Source: Cyanoderma ruficeps (taxonomy: Eukaryota; Chordata; Aves; Passeriformes; Timaliidae). Taken from it: 64,000 bases of DNA. The stretch lies in the NCBI GenBank assembly GCA_008694505.1, contig VZDJ01000048.1, positions 310,001 through 374,000 of the forward strand, given 5' to 3'. Shown one piece after another: positions 49,439-60,625 of the stretch (the stretch's first letter is position 1; each line of letters begins with the position of its first letter). The position numbers were made by a program, and so were the translations under genes. The notes below the pieces were generated by a model. That model was not told the origin of the DNA and searched no databases. It worked only from the letters and a program-made list of their open reading frames with translations.

Positions 49439-50664
49439 CTAATTCACTTGAGCTCAGGAGCTTTGAGGATCCTGCTCTGTACCCAGTGATGTACAGACAG
49501 AAAATTTCGGCACACTGTAATTAGCTGAGATGGGTGGATATTAGGTGTAAGATAATCATGAAGTCACTGGGTGGTTAAAAAGCTGAAGACATTTGGGCTC
49601 TTTGGAAGGATTGGGGCAGGGGGATGGACAGAAACATGCGTCAGAGGGATTTACTCTAGGAGAAGGCAAAAGTTGTGAAAATCTAAATTTTACACAATAG
49701 TACCTGAATCTCTATTCTTTGATTTTAGAGGATTAGCCCATTAGAACCATAGTGATATTTTCCATTTAAATTAGTGGTTCCCATGCAGGGCTTTAATCTC
49801 AAAACACTTGGGAACTGGTTTCAGGTAGAAGAGCAGAAAGTGGGACGGCAGAAATTCTTAATGTTCACACCTGATGTCTGACGTCTATGGAAGGATCCAT
49901 GGAACAGGAATAAAACATTGGTAAGGGCTTTTGAAAATTGCACCAGAGCTGTTTACAGAAAGACATAACAGATGGAATCCCATAAACTGCTGTGTTTAAT
50001 GAATTTCAAAGAGAGGCCATTCACAAAAGAAAAGAGGATGGGGTGCTTTGTTTTGATGAGTTTGTTTTTCTTTTAAAGATAAAAAACTTCCTGCAGAAGT
50101 TCAGATCAAAATAAGCATGTGCCATTAGCAAATAACATATGGTTGAAGATAACCTACAGTCTGAAATTAGTTTGAAGGATGTTATAGTAGATAGAAAATA
50201 ACCGCTTCTTTATTTCTCAAACATCTCAAAAGATCTTTTCAGATTAAGTATATTAACCTGTACTGTAACTGACTGTATCATTAAAGTAGATTCCAAACTA
50301 ATATGAATGAACAAGAAATGGTGAACTCATTTTAGAAACATTTCCCAAGTCATTATCTTTCTTCTTCACGCATGAATCTAGAGAACTATGAACAAAGCAT
50401 TGACATTATCATTGATTCGCCATTGAAACACATATTATCTACTGCTAAATGCTGACACTGAAAAATCCACTTGCATGAAACCCAGTTGCTTCCAGAAACA
50501 GCAATATAATGGAAAGCAATTTTTGAAAGTATGTCTTTCAGTTTTAAGATACTGACTTTAAAATATCTCTTTGTTTTATCGTAACTATAACCAGGTTTGT
50601 GATTTAAATTATTCCAAAAACATTGGATTTTTTGAACATGTGTCTTTAATTTTCTGTCCTCCAG

Positions 50665-50753
50665 TGGCAGTAGCAGACTTTGAAACAGGGTTCTACATCC
50701 AGAGGGATGAAGATAAGCAAAAACAGCTGGGAAGGGTCAATTGTGCAGTTTAA
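50665..50753 (+). other. Exon-like segment ending in a stop, product unknown
   Basis: A good acceptor (tttaattttctgtcctccag, ending 50664) is followed by an open frame of about 28 codons to a TAA at 50751. The peptide is charged and balanced (VAVADFETGFYIQRDEDKQK), unlike the hydrophobic or lysine-rich chance frames nearby. No poly(A) signal follows closely and no partner exon is visible. It may be a terminal exon or chance. Confidence 0.15.
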
Positions 50754-50904
50754 ACCAGAACATAAGTTATCCCTAATTTCTCCTCCTACTTCATGTCCAA
50801 CAGTGGTTTAATGAGAACAAGGAAATAGTCTTTCTCAATTGTACTGATATTAAGAGAAAGTATATTTGTCAGAGCCTTGGTAAATTTTTAAATGACACAT
50901 TTTT

Positions 50905-50932
50905 AAATTTAAAATCTTAAATTTAAAATCTT
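50905..50932. repeat. 14-bp tandem repeat, two units
   Basis: AAATTTAAAATCTT occurs twice head to tail (50905-50918 and 50919-50932). Confidence 0.92.
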
Positions 50933-52463
50933 AATCTTATAAAAAGATTGAGAGTTTTTCTGATATAATGTACACACATTTCTGACAACAACATACATGC
51001 TGTAACATTTGCTTAAGTTGAGCATATCAGCCCTTTACCTCCTACATTAAATAAAGTGGCAGAGTTCCCTAAATTGGTCGTTATAGTGACACAACTACCT
51101 GTAAACTCTCATACTGGAGGTAGGAACACATTCTATGTGTGGTTAGCATGTTTCATACACAGAAAACACCATAAAGCTTTTGAAGTTAAATTATCAACAG
51201 CAATATTAGAAATACGTCATCACTGATGTACTTCAAAAACTGGAAGTAAAAGTATGCTATAATCTAGCAGATTAGATAAAAAAACTGTAGCAAACAGAGA
51301 CATTCAAGTTTAAAATGGGCCCTAGAGGGAAGCCTAGGAGACAGATTCTGCTGTTTGAATCCTGCACTGCAGACTGAGACACAAATATGACTTTAAATTT
51401 TGGGACAGTATTGAAGACAGAAGGACCAGCACGAGTCAATTTGTACAGATATTCCCTTGATGTAAGCAGGTTACCTCAAGGTTTGACAGGGCTTGTGAGT
51501 AAATACAAAGTAAGGGCTATTCCACAGAGCAGGATCAGGCTTCTCACTGCTGGAAAGGAAGCTATAGGTTATTACTTTGCCACCTTGTTTACAGCAGCCT
51601 CATTCAGGTCTAACAGCCAGATTGAGAGATATCACACGTTACTCTGGAGATGTGACATGCGCAGCAGCCTTGTGACTTCTACAAGCTGCACCCAAAGTTC
51701 AACACCACCACCCATGGTTCCATGGTTTAATCTCTGATTTCTGAGAATTTTCAGAGAATATTCAATAAACTAGCCCAGAATAAGGAGATTTAGGATTTAA
51801 ACTCATGAATTTTTCTTTTCCTGAGTGAAGAGGCAATCTCTTCCATCTTTGATGGGGGAAATAAATATTAGGTTGAAGCCTATAAGCAGGCTGAAGAAAG
51901 GCTATGCTATGTTGCTAATGCAGTAGAAGGTCTATAATATGAGCTCTGGATCCAGCTAAGGAAAAGAAACCAAAACCAAAAGCAACAAACCCTCCCAAAT
52001 GTTTATTCTAGCATTCAAAATCTTTCCCAGTGTTGATGGTCAGTATACATCCAAATAACTTAAGGTATTAATGCACATCATACAAAAGCTGGGATTGTAT
52101 CCTGTATTCATACACTCAATCAAGTCTTCAGACCAATAAACGAAACTTCTTAAAATTTGGAATCATGCCAGAATTTATTATTTGTAAATTAATCCACTTA
52201 GGGATTTACATAATTTAACTGCAAAGAAATTATTACAGACTATAGTCTACCATCATTCGCAGCATTAGAATTAGAACTGCAGATAATTTTATGAAGAATG
52301 ACAGAGATTATAACCTACCAATATCAGCAAATAAAGTTAATGCTTTACAAATCAGACTCCTGCTTCAAACAGTCTTCAAGTAACTAGATAAGAAGTCTTT
52401 ACAAATACTGTATACAGTTCCAGGAGGGTTTTCTTTCTTGTGAGGAAATTTTGCTAAAATTCA

Positions 52464-52497
52464 GGGCTGGGGAAGGTGGGGGGAGCAGAGAGGAGGG
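52464..52497 (+). other. G-rich stretch, imperfect quadruplex motif
   Basis: Runs of G3, G4, G6 and G3 are separated by loops of 2, 5 and 11 bases. The last loop is longer than the usual limit, so folding is uncertain. Confidence 0.55.
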
Positions 52498-55005
52498 AAT
52501 TATAACCAGCTCTCAAAAGTGCAAACTATATGCTTTGACTAGATATTTTGGTGTTCCTAAAAGGCACCATTTGCAGGTATAAAAGTTCTTTTTCTTCTTC
52601 TGAGGAAAAATGCAGAATGCTTAAATTGAGGTCCTGAGACACTCCAAGGAAACTGCTTAAGTGGGACATTATCATCACCATGGGAGACTCTGGCAAGCTC
52701 TGAGAAGGTATTTCCCAAGCTGCTTTCTGTCAATGCTGTTTTGAATTCCTTTCATTCATTACACAATACTCTACTCCTACTTCATATCTACATTTATTCT
52801 GTCCTGATAACTTGCCTTTTGAGCAGCAGAATAGTGAGTGACCACTTTATTTCCAGTATGATTTCCAGTGATTGCAGTTAATTTTTCTAGCCCAACAGGC
52901 CGCTTTCTCTCTAACCATAGTCAAAACTGCAATTTGTGTGCCCAGACAGCCCTTGTTTGTCCAGTACTGATGGTACTAGATTATACTGAATTGTCTCACA
53001 AATTTTAACTGTTTTGTTTTGGTTTGGTTTGGTTTTAATTTCACTAATTCTTTTACAAGGAGGACAATTTTTTTATCATTTAGGTGATCATCCTCCAGTA
53101 TAATTTCTCAGTGTAAGAAAAAAATCTACAAATTTATTAATTTTCCACAAGGATTGAATCACCTGTGGCTGGTATGCAGAATCATATAAATCTATCAATC
53201 ATTTGTATTACTATATCTGAAACTGATTATAAGTGAAAATCATGCATCAACAAGGATTTAACATTATCTTTAATTCTCAGAAATCATATCTGCTCTAAAC
53301 TGATGTTAAACTTCAATGGTTACATTGAGAAAAGTGCTGATCACCACTTAGTCTGAAGGTGAGAAGGAAAACTGAAGCCACTTGTTTAAAAGGTCAGAAT
53401 TTTTCATATGGTTCCTTAGAAGTAATAGAAGAAATAGTCAGGAAATGTAGTAAATACTACATTTTACTTCTAGAAGTAGAAAATAGCCTCTTTACATTGC
53501 AATACTGCAGCTCTGCTGCAATGGAAATATCTCCTACAAGGACCAAAACCTTTAACCTTTTTGACATCATTCTAGCATAGTCAATAATAGGCTGAATTGC
53601 AGTACCAGGACAACTGACACTGTAAATACTTTATTGTGGTTTTCAGGTGATTCAGTGAAGCACTTCTTTCATTGGTCATGTTTCCAGACATTTTTATTTT
53701 TGGAAGTATTTATTTTTAATGACAAATTAAAAAAACCTAAGAGACACCTAACAAAGAGAACATTCCAAAAGTAAGAACTAGTGTCTGAACTTGAAGACAG
53801 GAGAGAAAGAGAAACATCACCAATAAACAGAGGAAAATAATCCAGGGACTGAACACAAGGTCCTTGTCTTGTTTTATAGAAGGAAATAAAATTACCAAAT
53901 TAATAACTCTGTAGTTTGCATCAGACCAGATGGGGATGGAATTTGATTTAACAACGCCACAAATGTGGACAAATATCTAATCTCTTCCTCTTGCTCCTAG
54001 CTGTAACATATAGAAAAGCTATTACCAGGCATTTAAATGTCTTATAAAGTAAGCAAGTATTTTTGCTTTTTATAGAGAAGGGAAAAGCAATGCAAGTGGC
54101 TTAAGAAGATTTGTATGGAATCATAAAAACTAGCTAGACTTTGGGGATTCTGGGAGAAGGTCAGATGAGGAGACAAGAGCAGTTGTTTGAACATAGAAGG
54201 ACAGAGTTGATACTAGAAGGCATGTGCCAGAAGTCTATAAAAAGTTAGAACCCATGATATACTCTTGATTAGTCTGCGATATAGCCCTTTGTTCCTTTGT
54301 TTAGATGTTCAGGAATATCTTGGATTCAGAGGTTCGGGCAAACAGAATGCCTAGGGCCAGGTGGTAATTGTGATTAAATTCTATTAAATTAAATTCTTTG
54401 AAATCTGTGTATCTTTTTGACTTGTTAAAACCCATACAGTTCAATGGTCTTAAAGGCACCACTTGTAGAAATATTGCCAAGGTAACTGAAGTCTCCAGTG
54501 ACCAGGCTTTATAAGATTCCTAGTAGGATTTATTCCAAATGTATTTTAACAAGGGTTTCTACAACTTTGTTGAAATTTGATAGTTTCCTATTATTCCACA
54601 TGCTTAAAACTTACATGATTTCAACACATAAGAGTCCTTATATCATCTTTACACCTAATAGTAAATAATAAATTAATGTTGACAGGTTGACAATTATGAG
54701 AGGTAGTCAAAAGTGCCTTAAAAATTGTGAGTTTTCGTGATGACCTGTAACAATCTAACAAAAATTAATGCCAAAGAAAACTAAATTTATGACTATATTT
54801 TAATCTAAAATTTCCTCAGAAGAAGCAATTCACTGACAGTTTCTTCCAGCGTCAAAAGGTATTGTTTCTCCTTCCTGCTACAGAATTTGAAACAAGGTAT
54901 TAAGTGCAGTCAAGCACAATTTAATACACAATATATTAGAATTAAATTTATCTTTTGTTTAAATAAAATTTCTTCAATAAACTTTAGTTTTCTATATTTG
55001 CACAG

Positions 55006-55111
55006 GAAAAAAGATGTCCTTTCAGTCTCTGAAAAACATAATACTCTCTCTGATGGTTGGGCTGATATCAAGGATATGGACATGACACAGCTCCAGTTCT
55101 ACGTTGTTTGA
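55006..55111 (+). other. Terminal-exon-like segment, product unknown
   Basis: A strong acceptor (agttttctatatttgcacag, ending 55005) leads into a frame open to the TGA at 55109. The peptide is polar and mixed (KKDVLSVSEKHNTLSDGWAD, then acidic, ending FYVV). AATAAA is present about 250 bases downstream (near 55,365), as a 3' untranslated region would need. The upstream part of the same open frame (54887-55005) is AT-rich and looks intronic. I do not recognise the peptide. A real last exon or chance are both possible. Confidence 0.2.
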
Positions 55112-56253
55112 GCAATGGGGTTGCTGTGGTTCTAGACAATTTTAATATTTCACTGGGCTTTCATATGGCCATTCATTTAGTCACTTATGTGTAAAAAAAA
55201 TCTGAGACCTGACAGACAGGAGCTCCTTATACTGACCTGCTATTATTTAAAGTACATTGATCCATTGATCTCAACAGAGTTACTTCTGATTTACGCTAGT
55301 TTGAGTCAGTGAAGAATCAGTCTTCTTAAGTTTGTTGCAAGTGTAGATATTTTCAGTAAGTTCAATAAATTCCTGTTATTGAAGAGGAGAGCTGCTGACC
55401 ATATAAGTAAGCAAGATCTTATTACCCATTATAGAGAGAATTGAAATGTACTGTTTTAATTTTTTTATTCTTTCTCTGGATGAAGTAATCAACTCGCATC
55501 AACCTGGATTGATGTATCTAATAGGCAGTTATCTCTAATTAAGTAGCTCAGTTTTGTCTCAAACCTTTACTTATTGGAAAATGCATCAAAAATTTAATGT
55601 GATCTCCACTGAAAAAAAAAATAAATCTGAAGCAATATTACCAAATGAACATAAACATAATATCTTGTGATAAAATAAATCCTTTTCAATCTGAAGTGTT
55701 ATGAAGTCAATTCTTTAATGAAAACTGGTATATCTTGTCTCTCATTAAGATGATTCCTTGTTCCATCATGCATTTTAACCTGAATACTTGTCAGTTTAGT
55801 TAAAACACATGCACGTTTGTTACATCAGTGCTATACAGTCACTCTGTAGTTTTTAAGAGTTTTACAGTTCTTAGTGCAGGTAAGGAAGTGGAAACTTTCC
55901 AGGACTGAAATACCAGTAATAATTATGGAGCAGACTGTGAAACTGTCTACATGTGGCCAACGTGTTTTGGCAAGTTCTCACAGGTTTGAGTTTGCTGTAA
56001 GTGTGTGGACATAGTAAAACTCCTGCATCTTGTGAGTACAAGATAGGATTATGGCCAAGCAGCAGGTCTTCCTGGGAGAGATTACACGTCTCCAACTGAC
56101 ATCGCTATTCAGCAGCAGAATGCCATCACTTGCCTATGTGCTTGGACCCAAACTGAATATTTGATAAGCTAGGAAAATTCCACTTCTTTCTAACAGTACT
56201 TTGTCATCACCCTTTAAACATTCACCATTGCCACCACTCAGAGTAAAGCAGTG

Positions 56254-56795
56254 TGTTGGGTTTGGCTGGGATAGAGTCAGTTTTCTTCATATCATGGGAC
56301 TATATTTTGAATTTTCTATGAAAAGTGTTTTAGCTATTATCAAGGAGAGCTTACACAGCACCAAGGCCTTTTCTGCTCCTCACTTCACCCTCCACTAGGA
56401 AGTCTGGGGGTGCACAAGGAGTTGGGAGAAGGGGCAGATGACCCCAGCTGACCACAGAGAAATCCTCTTCCACAGAATCATGCTTCACAACAAAGCTGAG
56501 GAAAGAAGGGAGAACCTTTGGAACGATGGCATTTATGTTCCCAAGTCACTGTTACATGTGACAGAGCTGTGCTTTACTGGGGGTGGCTGAACACCTACAT
56601 GCCCATGGGAAGTGCTGAACGAATTCCTTGTTGTTTTGCTTTGCTTGCATGCACAGCTTTTTTTCCTCTTATCAAACTGTCTTTGTCTCAACACATGAGT
56701 TTTCTCCCTTTTGTTCTTCAGATGCTCATTGTGTCACCAGGTCTTTTTTGGCTGAGGAAAAGCAGTGCTGAAAGTAGTAGTTGGAAATTCTAACA
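56254..56795 (+). mobile_element. ERVL-type solo LTR, plus strand
   Basis: The sequence follows a widespread avian ERVL-type LTR: tgttgggtttggctgggata, caaggccttttctgctcctc, gggggtgcacaaggagttgg, agctgaccacagag, then gaacgatggcatttatgttc, ggctgaacacctacatgccc, and tgtctttgtctcaacacatg. The promoter and poly(A) positions are mutated (acaaagctgagg where the family has a TATAAAGC-like string, atcaaactgtc where it has attaaactgtc), so it is an old, probably inactive copy. It ends near taaca. No internal proviral sequence flanks it and no clear target-site duplication is visible. The frame at 56518-56793 is LTR sequence and not a gene. Confidence 0.85.
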
Positions 56796-57449
56796 AATAA
56801 AAAATGAGCCAGCAAAGTGATCTCCACCTCCTAACTAGGGGCAGATGAAGGACACAATCTCCAGTCAATGTACAGACTAGAGGGCGTCATCACAAGCTAC
56901 TTTGCTCTCCTACTGAAGATCTGAAACAAAGGAAATTTGGAAAATAAAAAAGCTTTACAGTGTGGGGCCTGGCAGAACAGACAAATAAGACAGCTGAGTC
57001 TGCATTCTTCTCCTTCAGGCATTTTATTCTGGTCTTTGGACTTTGCTCTTTGGGGAGTGGGAATGGCGGAATGCCCTGATAGTATTTCATAAACCTCATG
57101 GTATTGGAGATTTTTAACAAGTTTTTGGGTAAATAGCCCAAAGTCTGAACACATGCTCTGAAACTGGACAGTAGAAGGAAAGTGTTCTTATTTTAGTTTA
57201 CCACTGAAATAGAAACATTTATTTATTGCTGCAGGGAATTCTTTCTCGGTTACCTGAAGAATCAAAAGCAGAATGTGTTAATGTCTTTAACTTTTCTTAA
57301 TAACGCACCAAAGATGCTTGAATTTGACACTCACACCATCCTGCTAGTGTCAATAGGATACATGGAACCTGAGGCACTCTTGGCCCAAAAAAGCAGGCAG
57401 GGAATTAATAATCTGTTATCAATTTAAACCAGTGTGTAATCCTTCTAGT
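56796..57449. other. Unassigned DNA between an LTR and a CR1 fragment
   Basis: No gene or repeat recognised. Overlapping minus-strand frames at 56890-57154 have no domain and share the stretch in two frames, which argues for chance. Confidence 0.5.
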
Positions 57450-57990
57450 GATGAGACTTGTGTTTCAGACCCCCCAACAACTCCATTGCCTTGTTCTGGA
57501 CACACATCAGCACATCAATGTCTTTCCTGCTGTGGGGAGCCCAGAAGTGGACACAGCACTCAAGGTGTGGCCTCCCCACGGCCCAGCACAGCAGGACAAT
57601 CCCTGCCCTGCTCCTGCTGCCCACACCATTGCTGATCCAGGCCAGGATGCCATTGGCCTTCTTGGTCCCCCGGGCACACCCTGGCTCATGTTCAGTCACT
57701 GTCACCAGCACCTCCAGGTCCTTTTACACTAGGCAGCTTTCCTGTCACTCTGCCCCCAACCCATGGCAGTTCATCCAGACAGTTTTTAATCCAGTGAACT
57801 GTACACCCATCCAAGCCACAGGCAGCTGATTTCTTCAGGTGAAGGCTGTGGGAAATGCTGTCAAAGCCTACTAATGTCCAGGTAGAGCAACATCAACAGC
57901 CTCTCCCTCACCCACTAAGTGGGACATTTTGTCATAGAAAGAGATCAGCTTGGTCAGGCAGGGCCTGCCTTTTACAAACCAAGGCTGGCA
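57450..57990 (-). mobile_element. CR1 LINE fragment, minus strand, about 540 bp
   Basis: The plus strand follows the reverse complement of a CR1 3' coding and untranslated region: caactccattgccttgttct, cagaagtggacacagcactc, aaggtgtggcctccc, ggccaggatgccattggcct, ggctcatgttcagtcactgt, cctccaggtccttt, and further right ctgtcaaagcctactaatgt, cctcacccactaagtgggac, agaaagagatcagcttggtc and aggcagggcctgccttttac. The last part corresponds to the region encoding the C-terminal part of the reverse transcriptase. Around 57,760 the order skips, suggesting an internal deletion. Frames of 60-120 codons occur on both strands here because of high GC, but none is the intact CR1 ORF2. Confidence 0.93.
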
Positions 57991-60332
57991 AAGGCATCAA
58001 TTTCTGCTGAGAATAAAAAACATGCAGGGATGCACTTAAAATGGCCTCATTAAAAATGAGAGATTGAAAAGATTAGTCAAATATTTCAGCTACACAAACT
58101 CTTGCTGAGTCCAGAATGTTCTAGGAACCTTGACAGCTATTCTAAAGCTCTGTAATACCAAATTTTCTAAGGTTAATATGAGAACCAGATTTTTTTTTGT
58201 CATAACGTTAGGAGTCTGAAGCACCTGGCAGGTACAATTTTCACCAGAAAGGCTTGAAACCTGAGCACTTCAGGCCATACTAAGGCACAGATTAGAGACA
58301 TATGTTTGGTTTGAGTGAGATTGCTCTATTCTTTCTGGATCATATCTCACCAGAGGCCTGAGAAACTGGTAGTCTTGCCTAGATCAGATGCCTAGAAAAG
58401 AGACCTGAAGCCTTGGAGTGGAGACAAGAGAAAGCTTGTGGCCTCTGTTTGGATTCAGATGCTTTGTGGTTTTAGGTGAGTGCCTCCACATGGACTACCA
58501 AACAGCCAAGGACCCAAAAATTTCCGCTGTGTCAATCAGATGGCTTCTGGAAGCCTTTTGGAGCAGCTAACCCCAAACTGTGACATTTCTACAGAACTGC
58601 ACAGGGCAGAGCTGCACTGAAGCCATGAACCTAACATCCTGGCAGGAAATGGTCCATAGCATCTTAAAGAAATGGAAAAACTGTAAGAAGCATTTGAAAT
58701 GGAAATATCTTTTATTAGTATATCTAATATCTTGTCTTTGGTTCATAGAGAATGAAGAACATTTGATTCCATTGATAAGCAGAATACTAAAAACATCCTA
58801 ACCTTGCAAAAGCACAGAGTTCTACAGCTTTTACTATCAGTGTGTCAGGCAGCTCTGTATGAAGTGCTGGAACAACAAAATGTTTTTGTGTGATTACAGG
58901 TGAGCTTCCCTCACAAGACAGGTCAATGTAAACAGGTTCTATATTCTGGTAAATATGTATATATGCACTAAAGTATCTATGCTTTAAACTCCAACCATGT
59001 GGTCTCAAAATACCAGTTTAGAAGAATTTAATGTGAAAGAAACTTGGTGTTGCAAAAGGAAAGTCATGTCTTTTTAATGGAGAGTATAATGAATAAAATG
59101 GAAGTTGAGTTCAGTGGTAGATATATTTTCATGGTTATGAAGTCCTGTTACAGAAGATAATAAGTTTTAAGTATTGTACGACACCGTTCCTTGCTTCATT
59201 TAAACACAAAACAGACAGATTTGTTTGTAGCATACCCTGCTCATAGAATAGTAATTTAGCTTATTTCATGAGAGATTACATCAATTGTTATCTCCACTTT
59301 CAGAAAAGGGATTAAGTACTGCATCATGTCTGGGTAATAACTTTCACTCTGGTTTGTCCAGCTTGATGTGATGCCTGGAGGCTGAAAGCAGCAGGTCCTG
59401 CCTGCCAGCCACTGGACTTGAACTACCAAATAACTCCACTTTGACATTGGTTCTGTTCTGCTCTTTCAAGGACATCTCTAAATGTTTCTAGTTAAAAAGT
59501 TCTTTCTGAGGCAATCAATGTATTATGAAGGTGTGAATTTGCTGATTTTGTATACCACATTACATTTATATTTATACATTTATAAACCACAGTGATTTAA
59601 ATTGGTAAAAGGATGAGTTTTGCTTTCTATTCTTTTTTTAATCAGGTAAGTACCTTTGTGTAATAAAAGCGGAGAACTAAGGGAAGAGTAATGATGATGG
59701 CCTTTTTTTTTAAACTGAGGTTATAGTTTTCTTTTTTACTGTTACTTTTCCCTGTGAGATCAAGGTCGTGCAGGCCAGTCAGGAAAAGTTTTTTGTACAC
59801 ATCATATTTATTCCCATGTGGAATAAACCTTTATTTTTTTTTTTCTTTTTTTTTCCATAAAGCCATTTGAAGGCACTTGCTAACAAATATGTTTCTTGCT
59901 TATTTGATGTCTCCTTATTCAGAAGCTGACCTGTTTCTGGCTGCCCTAAAGACCTGTACCTCTGTTCCTCTGCACAGACAGTCCTTCTGAAGCTGCACCC
60001 CAGCTCAACATCCAGAGAATGCTGATAGGATCCTAAGTGGGGATGACGAATGTTTTGAAAATCAAAGTGCTGGAGTTTTATTGATGATAAAACCTCAGTA
60101 AGTGAGATTTTTCAGACAAAATGTTAAGCCTGGAGCTAGAAGTTGGAATAGCAGGAAGATGGTAATGAAGACTGGAGGCACCGAGCATTATGAGCATTAA
60201 ACATCTTCCACTTGACCATGGTCCATTTATGAACTAACCAATCTGCACCTAAATAATTTCGATTACCTGAAAAGAGAACAAAAAAAGCATTTTGTTGCTT
60301 AATTTTTTACTTTCATACCAAAATCTATATGT
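57991..60332. other. Unassigned non-coding DNA
   Basis: No gene recognised. T-rich tracts lie at about 59,702-59,712 and 59,829-59,855. The segment 58,300-58,600 is less AT-rich but shows no feature that I can name. Confidence 0.5.
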
Positions 60333-60625
60333 TGTCAAGGTGGGTGAGAATATCCCAGGAGTCTGTATCAGAGCAAGGGTTATAACATTTATTTTGTAGT
60401 TCTGAGACCAAGTGGCATGACCAGTCTGGACAGTTTCATGTTCTCCAAAGAGCAGCAGCCAAACTGTCTGCTAGGAAGAATCCCTGGCACAGGCTGTTTT
60501 CAGACTGGGCTTAGACAATGTCTGAGAGAGCTGCAGCAGCCTCAGTGCCTTTGCTTTGCTCTGGACAAATGATATACGGGTGATCCAGCCCTTGCCTGAC
60601 TCCTCTTTTATTTAGTATTATGACA
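60333..60625 (-). mobile_element. Possible short ERV LTR, minus strand
   Basis: The segment starts TGTCAAGG and ends ATGACA, giving a 5-base inverted terminus (TGTCA/TGACA). On the minus strand, a TATA-like taaataaaag lies near the right end and AATAAATG (about 60,390) near the left, in LTR order. No target-site duplication is evident (flanks tatgt and tacct), and I do not firmly recognise the family, so this could be coincidence. Confidence 0.3.

Larger units (their letters stand above)
49439..56253. other. Unassigned non-coding DNA
   Basis: No gene or repeat family recognised. It holds a 14-base tandem repeat at 50905, exon-like segments at 50665 and 55006, and a G-rich stretch at 52464-52497. 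A 116-codon frame at 51387-51737 has no recognisable domain. About 55,480-55,600 has the balanced, TAAT/TGAT-rich look of a conserved element, untestable here. Confidence 0.5.

Noticed and set aside
51387..51737. A 116-codon plus-strand gene
   Set aside because: No domain, no splice sites at its ends, no promoter or poly(A) context; of a length expected by chance in 64 kb.
57448..57829. Overlapping 60-123 codon frames on both strands as genes
   Set aside because: They lie inside a diverged CR1 fragment and follow from its high GC content; none is in the CR1 ORF2 sense frame as an intact protein.
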